This document shows, in pieces, positions 42,519-51,177 of a stretch of 64,000 nt of DNA (within the stretch, counting starts at the first letter, position 1; each line of letters begins with the position of its first letter). The notes below the pieces were generated by a model that was given only the letters and a program-made list of their open reading frames with translations, ran no database searches and was not told the origin of the DNA. The stretch comes from Aliihoeflea sp. 2WW. GTDB lineage: Bacteria > Pseudomonadota > Alphaproteobacteria > Rhizobiales > Rhizobiaceae. Both the position numbers and the translations under genes were made by a program. The stretch is taken from the NCBI RefSeq assembly GCF_000497755.1, contig NZ_AYOD01000035.1, positions 186,001 through 250,000 on the forward strand. The letters are read 5' to 3'.

Positions 42519-44322
42519 TCACCTGCCAAGGGCGCTGACCTTATCTCTCAACGACGACGAGACGACGATGAGCTATGTCTCGCGCGTCGCTATGCTGAAC
42601 GGTCGGCCTCCCAGAGAGTTCTGCCGCGATATCGGAGCGAGCCCCAGTGCCTTGGCACTGGGGGATCGTGGGGCGATCGAGCACCTCGCTAAAGCCACCC
42701 GCGCCGATGCCGACGCCATTGAAGCGCGGATTTTCATTCGGAAGGAGCGGAATCGGTACGTCTTCAGAGAGGAACCCCTCGCCGTCCAAGGCCTCGATTT
42801 CAAGCGGCTACGTTTCTGTCCGCTTTGCATCGCTAGTGACGCTACCGACGGAGCCGGGCCGCCCCCCGTTCGTCCTTACCTTCGTGCTGCATGGATTATG
42901 ACCTCGTACAGGAACTGTCCCGTACACCGTTCGCCATTGGTCACCCGGGCAAGTGTATCGGAACTTGATTTTGCCCGCATCATCGCAAGCGCGAACAACG
43001 CGACGGCTTCTGCGCACCTAACGGATAGCGATTGCCGCTTCGAGGCGTACGTCGATGAGCGTCTTCGAGGTCGCCGCGATCCGGCGCACTGGCTTGACTT
43101 GTTTCGCATCGACGCGGCCGGACGCGTTTGTGAACTCGTCGGAGCTACCGAACTCTTTCCCGGCCGGTATGTCTCGTCTCTCGATACATCGGAGGTTTGT
43201 GCCGCGCAAAGGCATGGGTTTGGTGTAACCTGCAACGGTCCGAAAGCTGTCCGGGCACTGTTCGAGCGCGTCCGCAATGCCCGCGATCTGCCGCCAGTCA
43301 CGCCGGCGGAGGCCTGGCCTGCTCTGAACAATTATCTGCGAACAGCTTCCGATGCCGTTTATGACCCGCTTCGTGAAATCTTGTACGATTTTTCCGTAGC
43401 GACCATGCCGCTAGGCGAAGGTGATATCTGCATGGGGCGAAAAGTCAGTCGGCGTTTGATCCACTCCGTTCGAACGGCGGCAAAGCAGAGAAAGACGCAC
43501 CCCAATCGCCTACGACGCCTTTTGGAAAAGGGCGGGTTCGTTTCCGACGCGTCGAGCGAATTCTATAACGAGCGAGTATTGTTCGACGCCAAAGCCTCGG
43601 ACACATTCCTGGAGTTGGTCGCGGAGTCGATGCCTTGGCAGGCCGCCGTCAGGTATTTGAACCTGCCTCCTCGCTATGATCGCCGGTTACTTGGCGAAGA
43701 ATTCCTCAAACCGCTCGTAAAGCCCGGCGATGGGCCACTTACCCAACATGTGTTTCCGAAGAGGCGGCTTGACGTATTTCTGGGCAGGCTCACAGCGAAT
43801 GGTTCCGCGCTCTGCCTCGAGGACGATCGGTTCCTGGACATTCGAGGCGCGGCTCGTACGACGGAGTGCCATGAGTACGACATCGTGCGAATGTTGTTTA
43901 GCTCACAGCTGATCAACGTCCGCATCAATCCCGCCGAGCGAGCCTACAGGGCGATTTTCGTCGACCCCGAAGAGGTCGCACGGGTGATTTCCCGTCGCTA
44001 TCATGGGATGACGAAACGTCAGGCTGGAAAGACCATCAGAACCAGAATCACGGTGGTCAACGCGCTGATCAACAACGGTATGATTGAGACTTTCATCTGC
44101 AATAAGCCGACCCAAGGCCGACGGCGGATCGCTTTGGTCCCAGAAAGTGTCGAGCGTTTTGCGGAACGGTACGTCAGCCTGGCGACGCTCTCGATCGAAA
44201 CTGGGAAGCATCATACCGCGCTCCTGAAGTCGTTGGATCAGATCGAGGTCGAACCGGCGTTTCCGAAAGAGCTGCTCAAAGCTCAGTTTTATGAACGAGC
44301 GCGCTTAGCACATCTGTCATAA
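42511..44322 (+). CDS. tniQ: TniQ/TnsD-family target selector
   Basis: This 603-aa protein is longer than Tn7 TnsD (508 aa) and much longer than the short TniQ of CRISPR-associated elements. The N-terminal TniQ domain includes LSLNDDETTMSYVSRVAMLNG. A zinc-binding site follows at about 105-140 with FCPLC and NCPVHRSPL. The long C-terminal part probably contains the DNA-reading domains that pick a fixed chromosomal site. The natural target is unknown, and the tRNA-like sequence to the left is one thing to test. It is the last gene before a strong terminator. Confidence 0.88.
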   Translation: MVDHLPRALTLSLNDDETTMSYVSRVAMLNGRPPREFCRDIGASPSALALGDRGAIEHLAKATRADADAIEARIFIRKERNRYVFREEPLAVQGLDFKRLRFCPLCIASDATDGAGPPPVRPYLRAAWIMTSYRNCPVHRSPLVTRASVSELDFARIIASANNATASAHLTDSDCRFEAYVDERLRGRRDPAHWLDLFRIDAAGRVCELVGATELFPGRYVSSLDTSEVCAAQRHGFGVTCNGPKAVRALFERVRNARDLPPVTPAEAWPALNNYLRTASDAVYDPLREILYDFSVATMPLGEGDICMGRKVSRRLIHSVRTAAKQRKTHPNRLRRLLEKGGFVSDASSEFYNERVLFDAKASDTFLELVAESMPWQAAVRYLNLPPRYDRRLLGEEFLKPLVKPGDGPLTQHVFPKRRLDVFLGRLTANGSALCLEDDRFLDIRGAARTTECHEYDIVRMLFSSQLINVRINPAERAYRAIFVDPEEVARVISRRYHGMTKRQAGKTIRTRITVVNALINNGMIETFICNKPTQGRRRIALVPESVERFAERYVSLATLSIETGKHHTALLKSLDQIEVEPAFPKELLKAQFYERARLAHLS

Positions 44323-44343
44323 TCAAATATCGAGGACGTCTTT

Positions 44344-44369
44344 AAGCCCGGCTCTGCCGGGCTTTTTTT
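44344..44369 (+). terminator. Terminator after tniQ
   Basis: A perfect 9-bp stem, AAGCCCGGC with its complement, has a 3-base TCT loop and is followed by seven T residues (44363-44369). It starts 21 bases after the tniQ stop. Confidence 0.95.
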
Positions 44370-44421
44370 GTGACTGCGGGTGGGGCTCCAAACCGCGCAG
44401 TTGGCTTTGAGTCATCCTGAT

Positions 44422-44485
44422 GCAGATATTTGGCGATCCGAGAACCGATCTATGAAGATTTCTGAAGAAAAAGCAGCAGCTTACA
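44422..44485. repeat. Candidate right end of the Tn7-like element
   Basis: Read on the minus strand from 44485 this begins TGTAAGCTGCTGC and reaches TCGGATCGCCAAATATCTGC at 44441-44422, the partner of the string at 38251-38271. It overlaps the last codons of the neighbouring leftward gene, as expected if the element landed in that gene. Confidence 0.35.
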
Positions 44486-44866
44486 TTTGCAGTGAGTCGA
44501 ACTTAGATATGCGCCACAAGTCGGCGCTTTACCAGCGCGAAATTCGCCCAAAAGAACGTCGAACCTGTCGAGAAAATCGCGCTGCCGGTCGAGCGTCTTC
44601 AGGCGCTTTTCCGAGTTCAGCAATGCCGCGCTCTGGCGATCGAGTTCGTCGGCCAGTCTGGCCCTCGAAGGTTTTCGGTCCAAGGCGTCGAATGCGAATG
44701 CTGCATCGTCGCGACGCTGCTCGTAGCGGCGACGCAAGCCGTCACGTTCCTGCACGACTTCCTCGCGAAGCGACGCGATCGCCGCCGAAAGCCGGTCGAA
44801 GCGCTGCCTGTCCGTGTCCTCGTCACGCGAGGCGGACCGGCTGCGGAAGGGTTTGAACAGGTTCAT
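44450..44866 (-). CDS. Small coiled-coil protein, 3' end possibly altered by the transposon
   Basis: The protein is 138 aa. The start is the ATG at 44866 with AAGAGG upstream. A GTG at 44872 is possible. Residues 15-110 are highly charged with heptad-like spacing (RFDRLSAAIASLREEVVQER, LNSEKRLKTLDRQRDFLDRF), so a coiled coil is likely. The last 20 or so residues (THCKCKLLLFLQKSS) are hydrophobic and Cys-rich, unlike the rest. The change falls at the proposed transposon end, so the original C-terminus may have been replaced. The function is unknown. Confidence 0.6.
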   Translation of the reverse strand: MNLFKPFRSRSASRDEDTDRQRFDRLSAAIASLREEVVQERDGLRRRYEQRRDDAAFAFDALDRKPSRARLADELDRQSAALLNSEKRLKTLDRQRDFLDRFDVLLGEFRAGKAPTCGAYLSSTHCKCKLLLFLQKSS

Positions 44867-44891
44867 GTGCACTTTGCCTCTTGCTTCGAGA

Positions 44892-46046
44892 TCATCGTAT
44901 CTGCGGAGCGACCGATTTGCGATCGGGGGCAGGCCCGGCGCGCTTGGCGATCACCGGCCCCTTGCCGGCATTGAAGAGAAATGCCGGCAGCGCGAAACGG
45001 CTGACGAGCTGCATGCCGATGATGGCGGCGACGATGGCAAGGACGGGCTGAAGGAAGAACGAGATCGCAAACAGATCGGAGCCGTAATTGCCGAAGACCC
45101 GTCGCAACAGGATGCCGCCGAATTTGAACAGTATCGCGTGGCTGCAGAAGAGGAAGAACGCGTACGGCTCGAACCGAATCAACAGCGATCCGATGTGCGA
45201 GCGGCGCAGAACGTCCGTCAGAAGCCAGCATCCGGCGGCCATGGTCACGCGCAGCAGCGTGTCCAGCACGATGCGCAGCGTCTCGTTCATCTCACCGATC
45301 GACACGCGCCCGATGCGCAAGGCGAGGAAGATCGCCACCATGATGGCGAGGCCCGCCAGGAGCGGTCGCAGCGCGCGGTCGAGCGACCATTCGCCGATAT
45401 CGGCCAGGCGCAGCCACATGCCGATGGCGAAGAACAGCAGCAATTGCGGCCGCTGCATGAGATACCAGTCTGTGCCGAACAGCGTATAGGCGGCCAGCAC
45501 GGCGAACACCGCCGGCGCCGACCGGCGCAGGCCGATCAGCACAAGCGGCGACACGAGACAGCAGACGAACAGGTCGCGCAGGAACCAGAGCGGGACGACA
45601 AGCGGCCATTCGGTCAGTGCGAGAAAGGCATTGGCGATGCCGAGTGGCGTCGCCTGCGGCATGTCGCGCCAATTGTCCGAAAGCATGCCATAGGCGACGA
45701 GCAGCGCAAGCATCAGCGCGTTCCATGAAACGAGCGGAACGACGAGGGTGCGCAGCTTGGCGGCGACGACGCGGGCCGGGCCCGCCTTGACGAGACTGGA
45801 AACGATGAAATAGCCCGAGACGATGCCGAGCAGGGAGACGGAACTCAGGCCGATCAGCCGCGTGAGGACGAAATAGACGATGTCGAAAAACCCGGCCTCG
45901 CGATCGTAGACGTTCTCGGCTATGCCGGGCTGCACGTGGACGAAGGTCATAAAAGCGATGCACAGCGTTCGCGCGATCGCGACACGCTGCGACATGGAGT
46001 TCGAAACAGGTGGAACGGCGTAAGGTGCAGGATGGGTCTGCAACAT
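44892..46046 (-). CDS. Acyltransferase 3 (OpgC/ExoZ-like) membrane protein
   Basis: This 384-aa membrane protein has about ten helices. The start at 46046 follows GGAGA. The family pattern is an N-terminal helix with RTLCIAFMTFVHVQPG, where the His is the conserved catalytic residue region, then SLLGIVSGYFIVSSL. It most likely transfers acetyl or succinyl groups to sugar residues of the exopolysaccharide. It diverges from the phosphatase gene. In OpgC proteins succinyl is transferred to periplasmic glucans, so substrate choice is open. Confidence 0.78.
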   Translation of the reverse strand: MLQTHPAPYAVPPVSNSMSQRVAIARTLCIAFMTFVHVQPGIAENVYDREAGFFDIVYFVLTRLIGLSSVSLLGIVSGYFIVSSLVKAGPARVVAAKLRTLVVPLVSWNALMLALLVAYGMLSDNWRDMPQATPLGIANAFLALTEWPLVVPLWFLRDLFVCCLVSPLVLIGLRRSAPAVFAVLAAYTLFGTDWYLMQRPQLLLFFAIGMWLRLADIGEWSLDRALRPLLAGLAIMVAIFLALRIGRVSIGEMNETLRIVLDTLLRVTMAAGCWLLTDVLRRSHIGSLLIRFEPYAFFLFCSHAILFKFGGILLRRVFGNYGSDLFAISFFLQPVLAIVAAIIGMQLVSRFALPAFLFNAGKGPVIAKRAGPAPDRKSVAPQIR

Positions 46047-46119
46047 CGACTTCTCCGGTCTTGCATGGGCCAGCCGCGCCTCAGGCTGAAGCGGACGTGT
46101 CCGGGCACGAGTTGAAGGC

Positions 46120-46914
46120 ATGACAGGCTGGAAGCTGCCAAAGCTGTTCTCTTCCGGGTCTTCCGAAACGGGCCAAAGGCGCGGTCCGGCGCGGCTTCGC
46201 CTCGATATCGAGGGGTTCGTCGTCTACGCCGTCGGCGACGTGCATGGCTGCCTCGACGAGTTGCTGGCGCTGGAGGCGGTCATCGCCGATGACGCATCGC
46301 GGCTTGGCGGCGAAAAGCTGATCATCATGCTCGGCGACTATGTGGATCGCGGCCCGCGCTCGCGCGACGTGATGGAACATCTGTCGCGGCCGCCGCCGCC
46401 CGGCTTCGACCGCATCTGCCTGATGGGCAACCATGAACGGTTCATGCTCGATTTCCTCGACGACCGCATCGCGCTCGCCGACTGGCTGACGGTCGGCGGG
46501 TTGCCGACGCTTGCCTCCTACGGCATCGAAGCCGGCGATTTGCGCGCGCTGGGCTCCGATCCCGCACGCATCGCCGCCAGGGTGCGGGCAGCCGTCCCGG
46601 CGCATCACGCGGACCTTTTGCGTGCGATGCCGATCCTGATCGACACCGGCCATTTCCTGTTCGTCCATGCCGGCATCCGGCCCGGCGTCGCGCTCGAGGA
46701 CCAGCGCGACGAGGATTTGCTCTTCATCCGCAAGGCATTCCACGAGGCGTCGCACCGTCTGCCGCGCTATGTCGTCCACGGCCACACGCCTGTCGACACG
46801 GCCGAGCGCATCGGCCGTCGGATGAATCTCGACACCGGCGCATTCAGGACCGGGCGGCTGACCGCGCTGCGCATCTGGCAAAATCGCGGGCGCTTTCTTT
46901 CGAACCGCCACTAA
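46120..46914 (+). CDS. Metallophosphatase of the PPP (serine/threonine phosphatase) family
   Basis: This 264-aa soluble protein has the dimetal motifs of PPP phosphatases: GDVHGC near residue 42, GDYVDRGPRSRDV near 75 and GNHERFML near 107. The C-terminal HGHTP motif is near residue 222. It could dephosphorylate proteins or small molecules. Its stop overlaps the end of the exoP-like tyrosine-kinase gene, so it may counter a phosphorylation step in exopolysaccharide export. That link is inferred from position only. Confidence 0.85.
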   Translation: MTGWKLPKLFSSGSSETGQRRGPARLRLDIEGFVVYAVGDVHGCLDELLALEAVIADDASRLGGEKLIIMLGDYVDRGPRSRDVMEHLSRPPPPGFDRICLMGNHERFMLDFLDDRIALADWLTVGGLPTLASYGIEAGDLRALGSDPARIAARVRAAVPAHHADLLRAMPILIDTGHFLFVHAGIRPGVALEDQRDEDLLFIRKAFHEASHRLPRYVVHGHTPVDTAERIGRRMNLDTGAFRTGRLTALRIWQNRGRFLSNRH

Positions 46915-49211
46915 CCGCTCTGCTCGCCATAATAGGCGGCATAGCGATGGAAGTAGCGCTCCGCGCCACCCGCCGATCCGTATTTGGGCAGGCGCTTCAT
47001 GTCCGTTTTGTTCAAGATGACGCCCATCGTCCTGGCGGCGATCTGCGGTTCGCCCTGCAGGGTCTGGCGGACGAGCGCGCGAGGGGTCCCGCCCCATTCG
47101 GTGACGAATAGGAAACCGTCGGCGAGCGGCGCGAAGGCGCGGGCGTCGATCACGGGACCGAGCGGCGGCAGGTCGATGACGATATAGTCGAAATGACTGC
47201 GCATTTCCTCGAGCATCGTGCCCATCGCCTGGCCGGAGATCAGTTCGCTGGTATGGGACAGCCTCCCGCGGAGGACCGCCGGCAGGATCGACAGGCCTGT
47301 CTTCTGGTCTGCCAGAAGCGCGTTCTGCCAGGCAACGCGTCCGACGAGCGCTTCGACCAGTCCCGCCTTGGGCTGCGATCCGAGCCGGCGGCTCAAGCCC
47401 GGATTGCGCAGATCGCCGTCGATCAGGACCGTGCGGGCGCCATTGGCCGCCAGCAGTCCGGCAAAGTTCGCGGCCGCCGTCGTCTTGCCCTCGCGCGGCA
47501 GAACGGACACGAAGCCCATGACCTTCGAGGGCTTGTCATGCAGCACGACATCGCTCGCCAGCTTGGCGCTGCGCAGGGTGTCGGCGAAAAGCGAGGCAGG
47601 GGAAAAGACGGCGATCCTCAAGAGGCTCGACCCGGTATGGTCGAGCGCGCTCGGCTCGCCAGTCGGCGTGCTGGGTTGGGCTCGCATCGATCGGGTCGAG
47701 CCCAACAGCGGCAGGTAGCCGAGGAAATCGAGGCCGAGCCCGTCGCGGACGTCGTCGCCGGTGCGCAGGAAGCGTTCGCGGAATTCCAGCAATCCGCCGA
47801 TGCCGGCCCCGGCCATCAGGCCGAGCGTCGCGAAGAGACCGAGGGCGAGCGTCTTGCTGGGGCTCGAGGGCGAAACCGGGTTGTTCGCCTGCGAAATCAC
47901 GCGGGCCTCGGCGATCGGGAAGGATTGCTGCTGCGAGGCCTCCTCGTAGCGGGCGAGGAACGTCTCATAGAGCTTTCCGAGCGCGGAGGATTGCTGCTCC
48001 AATTCGCGCAGCTTGACCATCGACTGGCCGGTCGCCGAACTCTCGCCGCTCATCGTTCCGACATTTTCGCGCAGCGAAGCCTCGCGGGTGCGCGCCACCT
48101 CAAATTCGGTCCGGTAGCTTTCCGTGACCTGCCGCAGCTCCTGGAAAATCTGGCGGCGGAGCTCGCCGCCCTGATTGCGCAGGGCGACGGCCTGCGAATG
48201 ATCCTCGCCGAACCGCGCCTCGATCTCCTGTGCACGCTCGGTGATCGACAGGTAGCGTGTCTTCAGGTCGGTCAGGACGGAACCTTGCGCCAGGTCCGTG
48301 GGGATGATCGCGTTGTCGACTGCGTTCTCCTCGCCGTTATCGATGATCGCCTTGTACTGATCGTAGCGGGCGCGCGCATTGGCCGTCTCGGCCTGCGCCA
48401 GGACGAGCTGGTTGTTGAGGTCGGACAATTGCTGTTCCGAAACGAGTTCGCCGCGGGCGGCCGTCAGGCCGTTTTCCGCACGAAATTGTTCGGCCGCCAT
48501 CGAGGCGGACAGCCAGTCGGTGCGCAGCTGATCGAGACGCCCCTGGAGCCAGGTGACGGCAAGCTGCGTTGCGTCGAAATTCGCGTCGAGCTGGTCGGAC
48601 AGATATTGTTCGGCATAGGCGCGCGCGACCGATCCGGCGATCTCGCGATCCTTGGCGCTGTACTTGACCTCGATGACGAAGCTGCGCCCGACGCGTTCGG
48701 CAACCAGGTTCTGCTGGAGGATCGCGGAAGCACGCCCGATGCGCGCCTCTTCCGACGGCTCACCGGCACCTGCACTGCCTGAAAGCAGGCGTGCGAGCGA
48801 GCGGACCTGACTGCGCAGCCAGCCCTGCGGAGACTGCGGCGGATCGAGAAACGCGGGATTGTCGTGCAGGTCGAGCGTTTCGACGACCACGCGGGCGAGC
48901 CGTGCCGATTTCAGGATTTCGACCTCGCTGGCGACCATGGAATCGGCCTGGCTGGGCGCCGGCCGGGCTTCCCGTTCCTCGGTGAACTTGGTCAGGTTCT
49001 CGTCGAGCAGGATGCGGGTCGCAGCCGTGAAGGTCGGCGGTGTCACCAGCAGGAACACGCCTCCCAGCACCAGTCCCAGCACCGCACAAAGCGCGACGAG
49101 GGACAGGCGTCGGCGCGCCATCGCAAGCAGGCGGTCGAGATCGATGAACTGGTCGGAATCCGCCGGCCTTGTCAGCCGGCGGGTATCCAGGGGGGTATTG
49201 CTGTGGTGCAT
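46911..49211 (-). CDS. exoP: ExoP-like polysaccharide copolymerase with bacterial tyrosine-kinase domain
   Basis: The protein is 766 aa. The N-terminal Wzz domain has helices at about 35-55 and 455-475, enclosing a periplasmic coiled coil. The C-terminal kinase domain starts at about 560 with the Walker A-like PREGKTTAAANFAG, Walker A' VLIDGDLRNPG and Walker B VIDLPPLG. It ends in a Tyr-rich cluster (RYFHRYAAYYG) for autophosphorylation. It sets chain length and gates export with the OMA protein (ExoF) and polymerase (ExoQ). No clear ribosome site precedes the start at 49211. Confidence 0.92.
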   Translation of the reverse strand: MHHSNTPLDTRRLTRPADSDQFIDLDRLLAMARRRLSLVALCAVLGLVLGGVFLLVTPPTFTAATRILLDENLTKFTEEREARPAPSQADSMVASEVEILKSARLARVVVETLDLHDNPAFLDPPQSPQGWLRSQVRSLARLLSGSAGAGEPSEEARIGRASAILQQNLVAERVGRSFVIEVKYSAKDREIAGSVARAYAEQYLSDQLDANFDATQLAVTWLQGRLDQLRTDWLSASMAAEQFRAENGLTAARGELVSEQQLSDLNNQLVLAQAETANARARYDQYKAIIDNGEENAVDNAIIPTDLAQGSVLTDLKTRYLSITERAQEIEARFGEDHSQAVALRNQGGELRRQIFQELRQVTESYRTEFEVARTREASLRENVGTMSGESSATGQSMVKLRELEQQSSALGKLYETFLARYEEASQQQSFPIAEARVISQANNPVSPSSPSKTLALGLFATLGLMAGAGIGGLLEFRERFLRTGDDVRDGLGLDFLGYLPLLGSTRSMRAQPSTPTGEPSALDHTGSSLLRIAVFSPASLFADTLRSAKLASDVVLHDKPSKVMGFVSVLPREGKTTAAANFAGLLAANGARTVLIDGDLRNPGLSRRLGSQPKAGLVEALVGRVAWQNALLADQKTGLSILPAVLRGRLSHTSELISGQAMGTMLEEMRSHFDYIVIDLPPLGPVIDARAFAPLADGFLFVTEWGGTPRALVRQTLQGEPQIAARTMGVILNKTDMKRLPKYGSAGGAERYFHRYAAYYGEQSG

Positions 49212-49252
49212 AAGGGGTCGCGCCTGCGGCGCGTCTCGCTTTCTGGCCCGGC

Positions 49253-50161
49253 TCAGGCCGAGCGGTTGATGCGGGAAGCTTCGTCGGCATGCGAGGCGAC
49301 GAGCTCCGCGATCGGTCCGAGGACCAGATCGCGGAGGTCGTCACGCGCAAGCGCCATCGCCACATTGGCCTCGATGAAGCCTGCCTTGGAACCGGTGTCG
49401 AACATGCGTCCGCTGAAGGGCGCTGCATGGAAGGGCTGGACGCGCGCAAGGCGCGCCATGGCGTCGGTCAACTGGATTTCGTTGCCCGCGCCGCGCTCCT
49501 GCGTTTCGAGCAGATCGAAGATTTCCGGCTGCAGGATGTAGCGGCCGTTGATGTAAAAGTTCGACGGCGCCTGCGACGGTTCGGGCTTTTCCACCATTTC
49601 GGTGATCGCGAAACCGGCGCCGACGGGACCGCCCTTGCCGACAATGCCGTATTTGGCCGTCTCGAGCGGATTGCACTGCTCGACCGACAGCACGTTGCCG
49701 CCTGCTTCGCGGTAAAGCTGCATCGCCGTCGCGAGGCATCCGCGAACGCCGAACGAGACCATGTCCGGCAGCAGGAGGGCGAAGGGCTCGTCGCCGATCA
49801 GGTCGCGCGCGCACCAGACCGCGTGGCCGAGACCATGCGGTGCCTGCTGGCGCGTGAAGCTGACGCGGCCGGCATCGAGTTGAAGTGCCTCGATCGCGGC
49901 GAGTTCGGCGCTCTTGTTGGCCCGGGTCAGCGTTTCGATCAGTTCGGGCTGGATATCGAAGTGATCCTCGATGACGTGCTTGTTGCGGCCGGTGACGAAG
50001 ACGATGTGCTCGATCCCCGCCTCGCGCGCCTCGTCGACGGCGTATTGCACGACGGGACGGTCGACGACGGTCAGCATCTCCTTCGGCATCGCCTTCGTCG
50101 CGGGCAGGAACCGCGTGCCGAGGCCCGCAACCGGGATCACCGCTTTTCTGACTTTTTTCAT
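49253..50161 (-). CDS. exoN: UTP-glucose-1-phosphate uridylyltransferase (ExoN/GalU)
   Basis: The protein is 302 aa. The start at 50161 is preferred because GGAAG lies five bases upstream. The codon at 50173 has none. The N-terminal nucleotide-binding motif is [20 protein letters not shown] near residues 10-30. The metal-binding LLPDM is near 130 and the VEKP motif is near 190. It makes UDP-glucose, the donor for most exopolysaccharide sugars. A ribosomal spacing of 41 bases separates it from exoP, which follows. Confidence 0.93.
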   Translation of the reverse strand: MKKVRKAVIPVAGLGTRFLPATKAMPKEMLTVVDRPVVQYAVDEAREAGIEHIVFVTGRNKHVIEDHFDIQPELIETLTRANKSAELAAIEALQLDAGRVSFTRQQAPHGLGHAVWCARDLIGDEPFALLLPDMVSFGVRGCLATAMQLYREAGGNVLSVEQCNPLETAKYGIVGKGGPVGAGFAITEMVEKPEPSQAPSNFYINGRYILQPEIFDLLETQERGAGNEIQLTDAMARLARVQPFHAAPFSGRMFDTGSKAGFIEANVAMALARDDLRDLVLGPIAELVASHADEASRINRSA

Positions 50162-50217
50162 CTGGTCTTCCATTCCATCGGTTTGAGCACCCCGCCCGTT
50201 TCGTCGCCCTCGAACTC

Positions 50218-51177
50218 CTATCCGTCCGCCGCCATGGCGGACCGCCGCCCGGCAAGGCGGCGCAGCCGGGCCATGATCGGCATCTTCAGGAGGCGGATCG
50301 CGGCCGGATCGGAAAAAGCCGCCTGCACCGCTCGATGCGCCGAACGCGCCTTGAGATGGGCGACGATGTCGAGAAACGTGGCCGCCTCGCGAAGACTGCG
50401 CGTGCGGCGCGCCTGGGCGGCCTTGGCCTCGTCGTCCAGCGCATGGCGCGACAGGAAGCGTTCGTCGCCTTCAAGGATCGCCGCGACGTGTTGCGGCTTC
50501 AATACGCGCGAGACCGAACCGTCGACGAGGTGATACCCGTAGCCGGGCTCTGGCTCGATGACGCAGCGCGCCCCATGCGCGAGCGCGTCGGCGACGAGCA
50601 GGTAGTCCTCGCCGATCCTCAGCCCCTCGTCATAGACGATGGCATGCGCGCGCATGAATTCGCGCGCGAAGACCGGCTTGAGATAGCCGAGCGAAAACTC
50701 GGCGTCGAACATCAGATTGCCGGCGATGAAGGAGGAGAGCGTCACGGTCGGCTGAGCTTCGAGGCGTTCGCGGCCGAACATCGGGCGCGACGAAGGTGGC
50801 GCGCCGCGCTCGTCGATGACGAGCAGGTCGTCGAGGACGATCTGCGCTCCGGCATCTTCGGCGCGCGCAAGGAGACGGGCGCTGCGGCCCGGCGCCACGG
50901 TATCGTCCGCATCGAGCACGGCAAGGTAGCGGCCTCTGGCGAGCGCGAAGCCGGCGTTGCGCGCCGCGCCTGGCCCGCCATTGACGCGCTTTTCGACGAG
51001 CACGATCCGGTGGTCGGCGATCGCGCGAACGCGCTCGATCGTGGCATCGGCCGACGCGTCGTCGACCACGATGATCTCGACCGACACCTTTTCCTGTGCA
51101 AGCGCACTTTCGACCGCGCGCGCGATGGTCTGCTCCGCATTGTAAGCCGCGATCACGAAACTGACGTCAGGCTGCAT
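50218..51177 (-). CDS. Family 2 glycosyltransferase
   Basis: The protein is 319 aa. The start at 51177 follows AGGGAG and gives the normal GT-A N-terminus [13 protein letters not shown]. The donor-binding motifs are VVDDASAD near residue 40 and VLDADDT near 92. It resembles ExoU/ExoW-type enzymes that add glucose to the lipid-linked repeat unit. Its start lies inside the end of the upstream glycosyltransferase gene, so the genes are coupled. The linkage cannot be told from sequence. Confidence 0.85.
   Translation of the reverse strand: MQPDVSFVIAAYNAEQTIARAVESALAQEKVSVEIIVVDDASADATIERVRAIADHRIVLVEKRVNGGPGAARNAGFALARGRYLAVLDADDTVAPGRSARLLARAEDAGAQIVLDDLLVIDERGAPPSSRPMFGRERLEAQPTVTLSSFIAGNLMFDAEFSLGYLKPVFAREFMRAHAIVYDEGLRIGEDYLLVADALAHGARCVIEPEPGYGYHLVDGSVSRVLKPQHVAAILEGDERFLSRHALDDEAKAAQARRTRSLREAATFLDIVAHLKARSAHRAVQAAFSDPAAIRLLKMPIMARLRRLAGRRSAMAADG

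Larger units (their letters stand above)
38203..44485. mobile_element. Tn7-like transposition module tnsA-tnsB-tnsC-tniQ, ends tentative
   Basis: Four genes read in one direction with overlaps or tiny gaps and encode a TnsA-type endonuclease, a TnsB-type DDE transposase, a TnsC-type AAA+ ATPase and a TniQ-family target selector. The proposed ends share TGTAAGC in inverted orientation (38203-38209 and 44479-44485). They also share a related internal string, TCGG...CCAAAT(TA)ATCTGC, at similar distances from each end. Flanking five bases (ACGTC and TTTGC) do not match, so the true ends may lie elsewhere or have decayed. If correct, the element is about 6.3 kb and carries no cargo. Confidence 0.6.

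Noticed and set aside
38460-44485. CRISPR-associated transposon
   Set aside because: No cas genes and no repeat-spacer array were seen near tnsABC-tniQ. TniQ is of the long TnsD-like form.
27494-44485. One large Tn7-like element carrying the helicase and protease as cargo
   Set aside because: No matching end could be seen near 27500, while partial matching repeats lie close to tnsA. It remains possible but is not supported.
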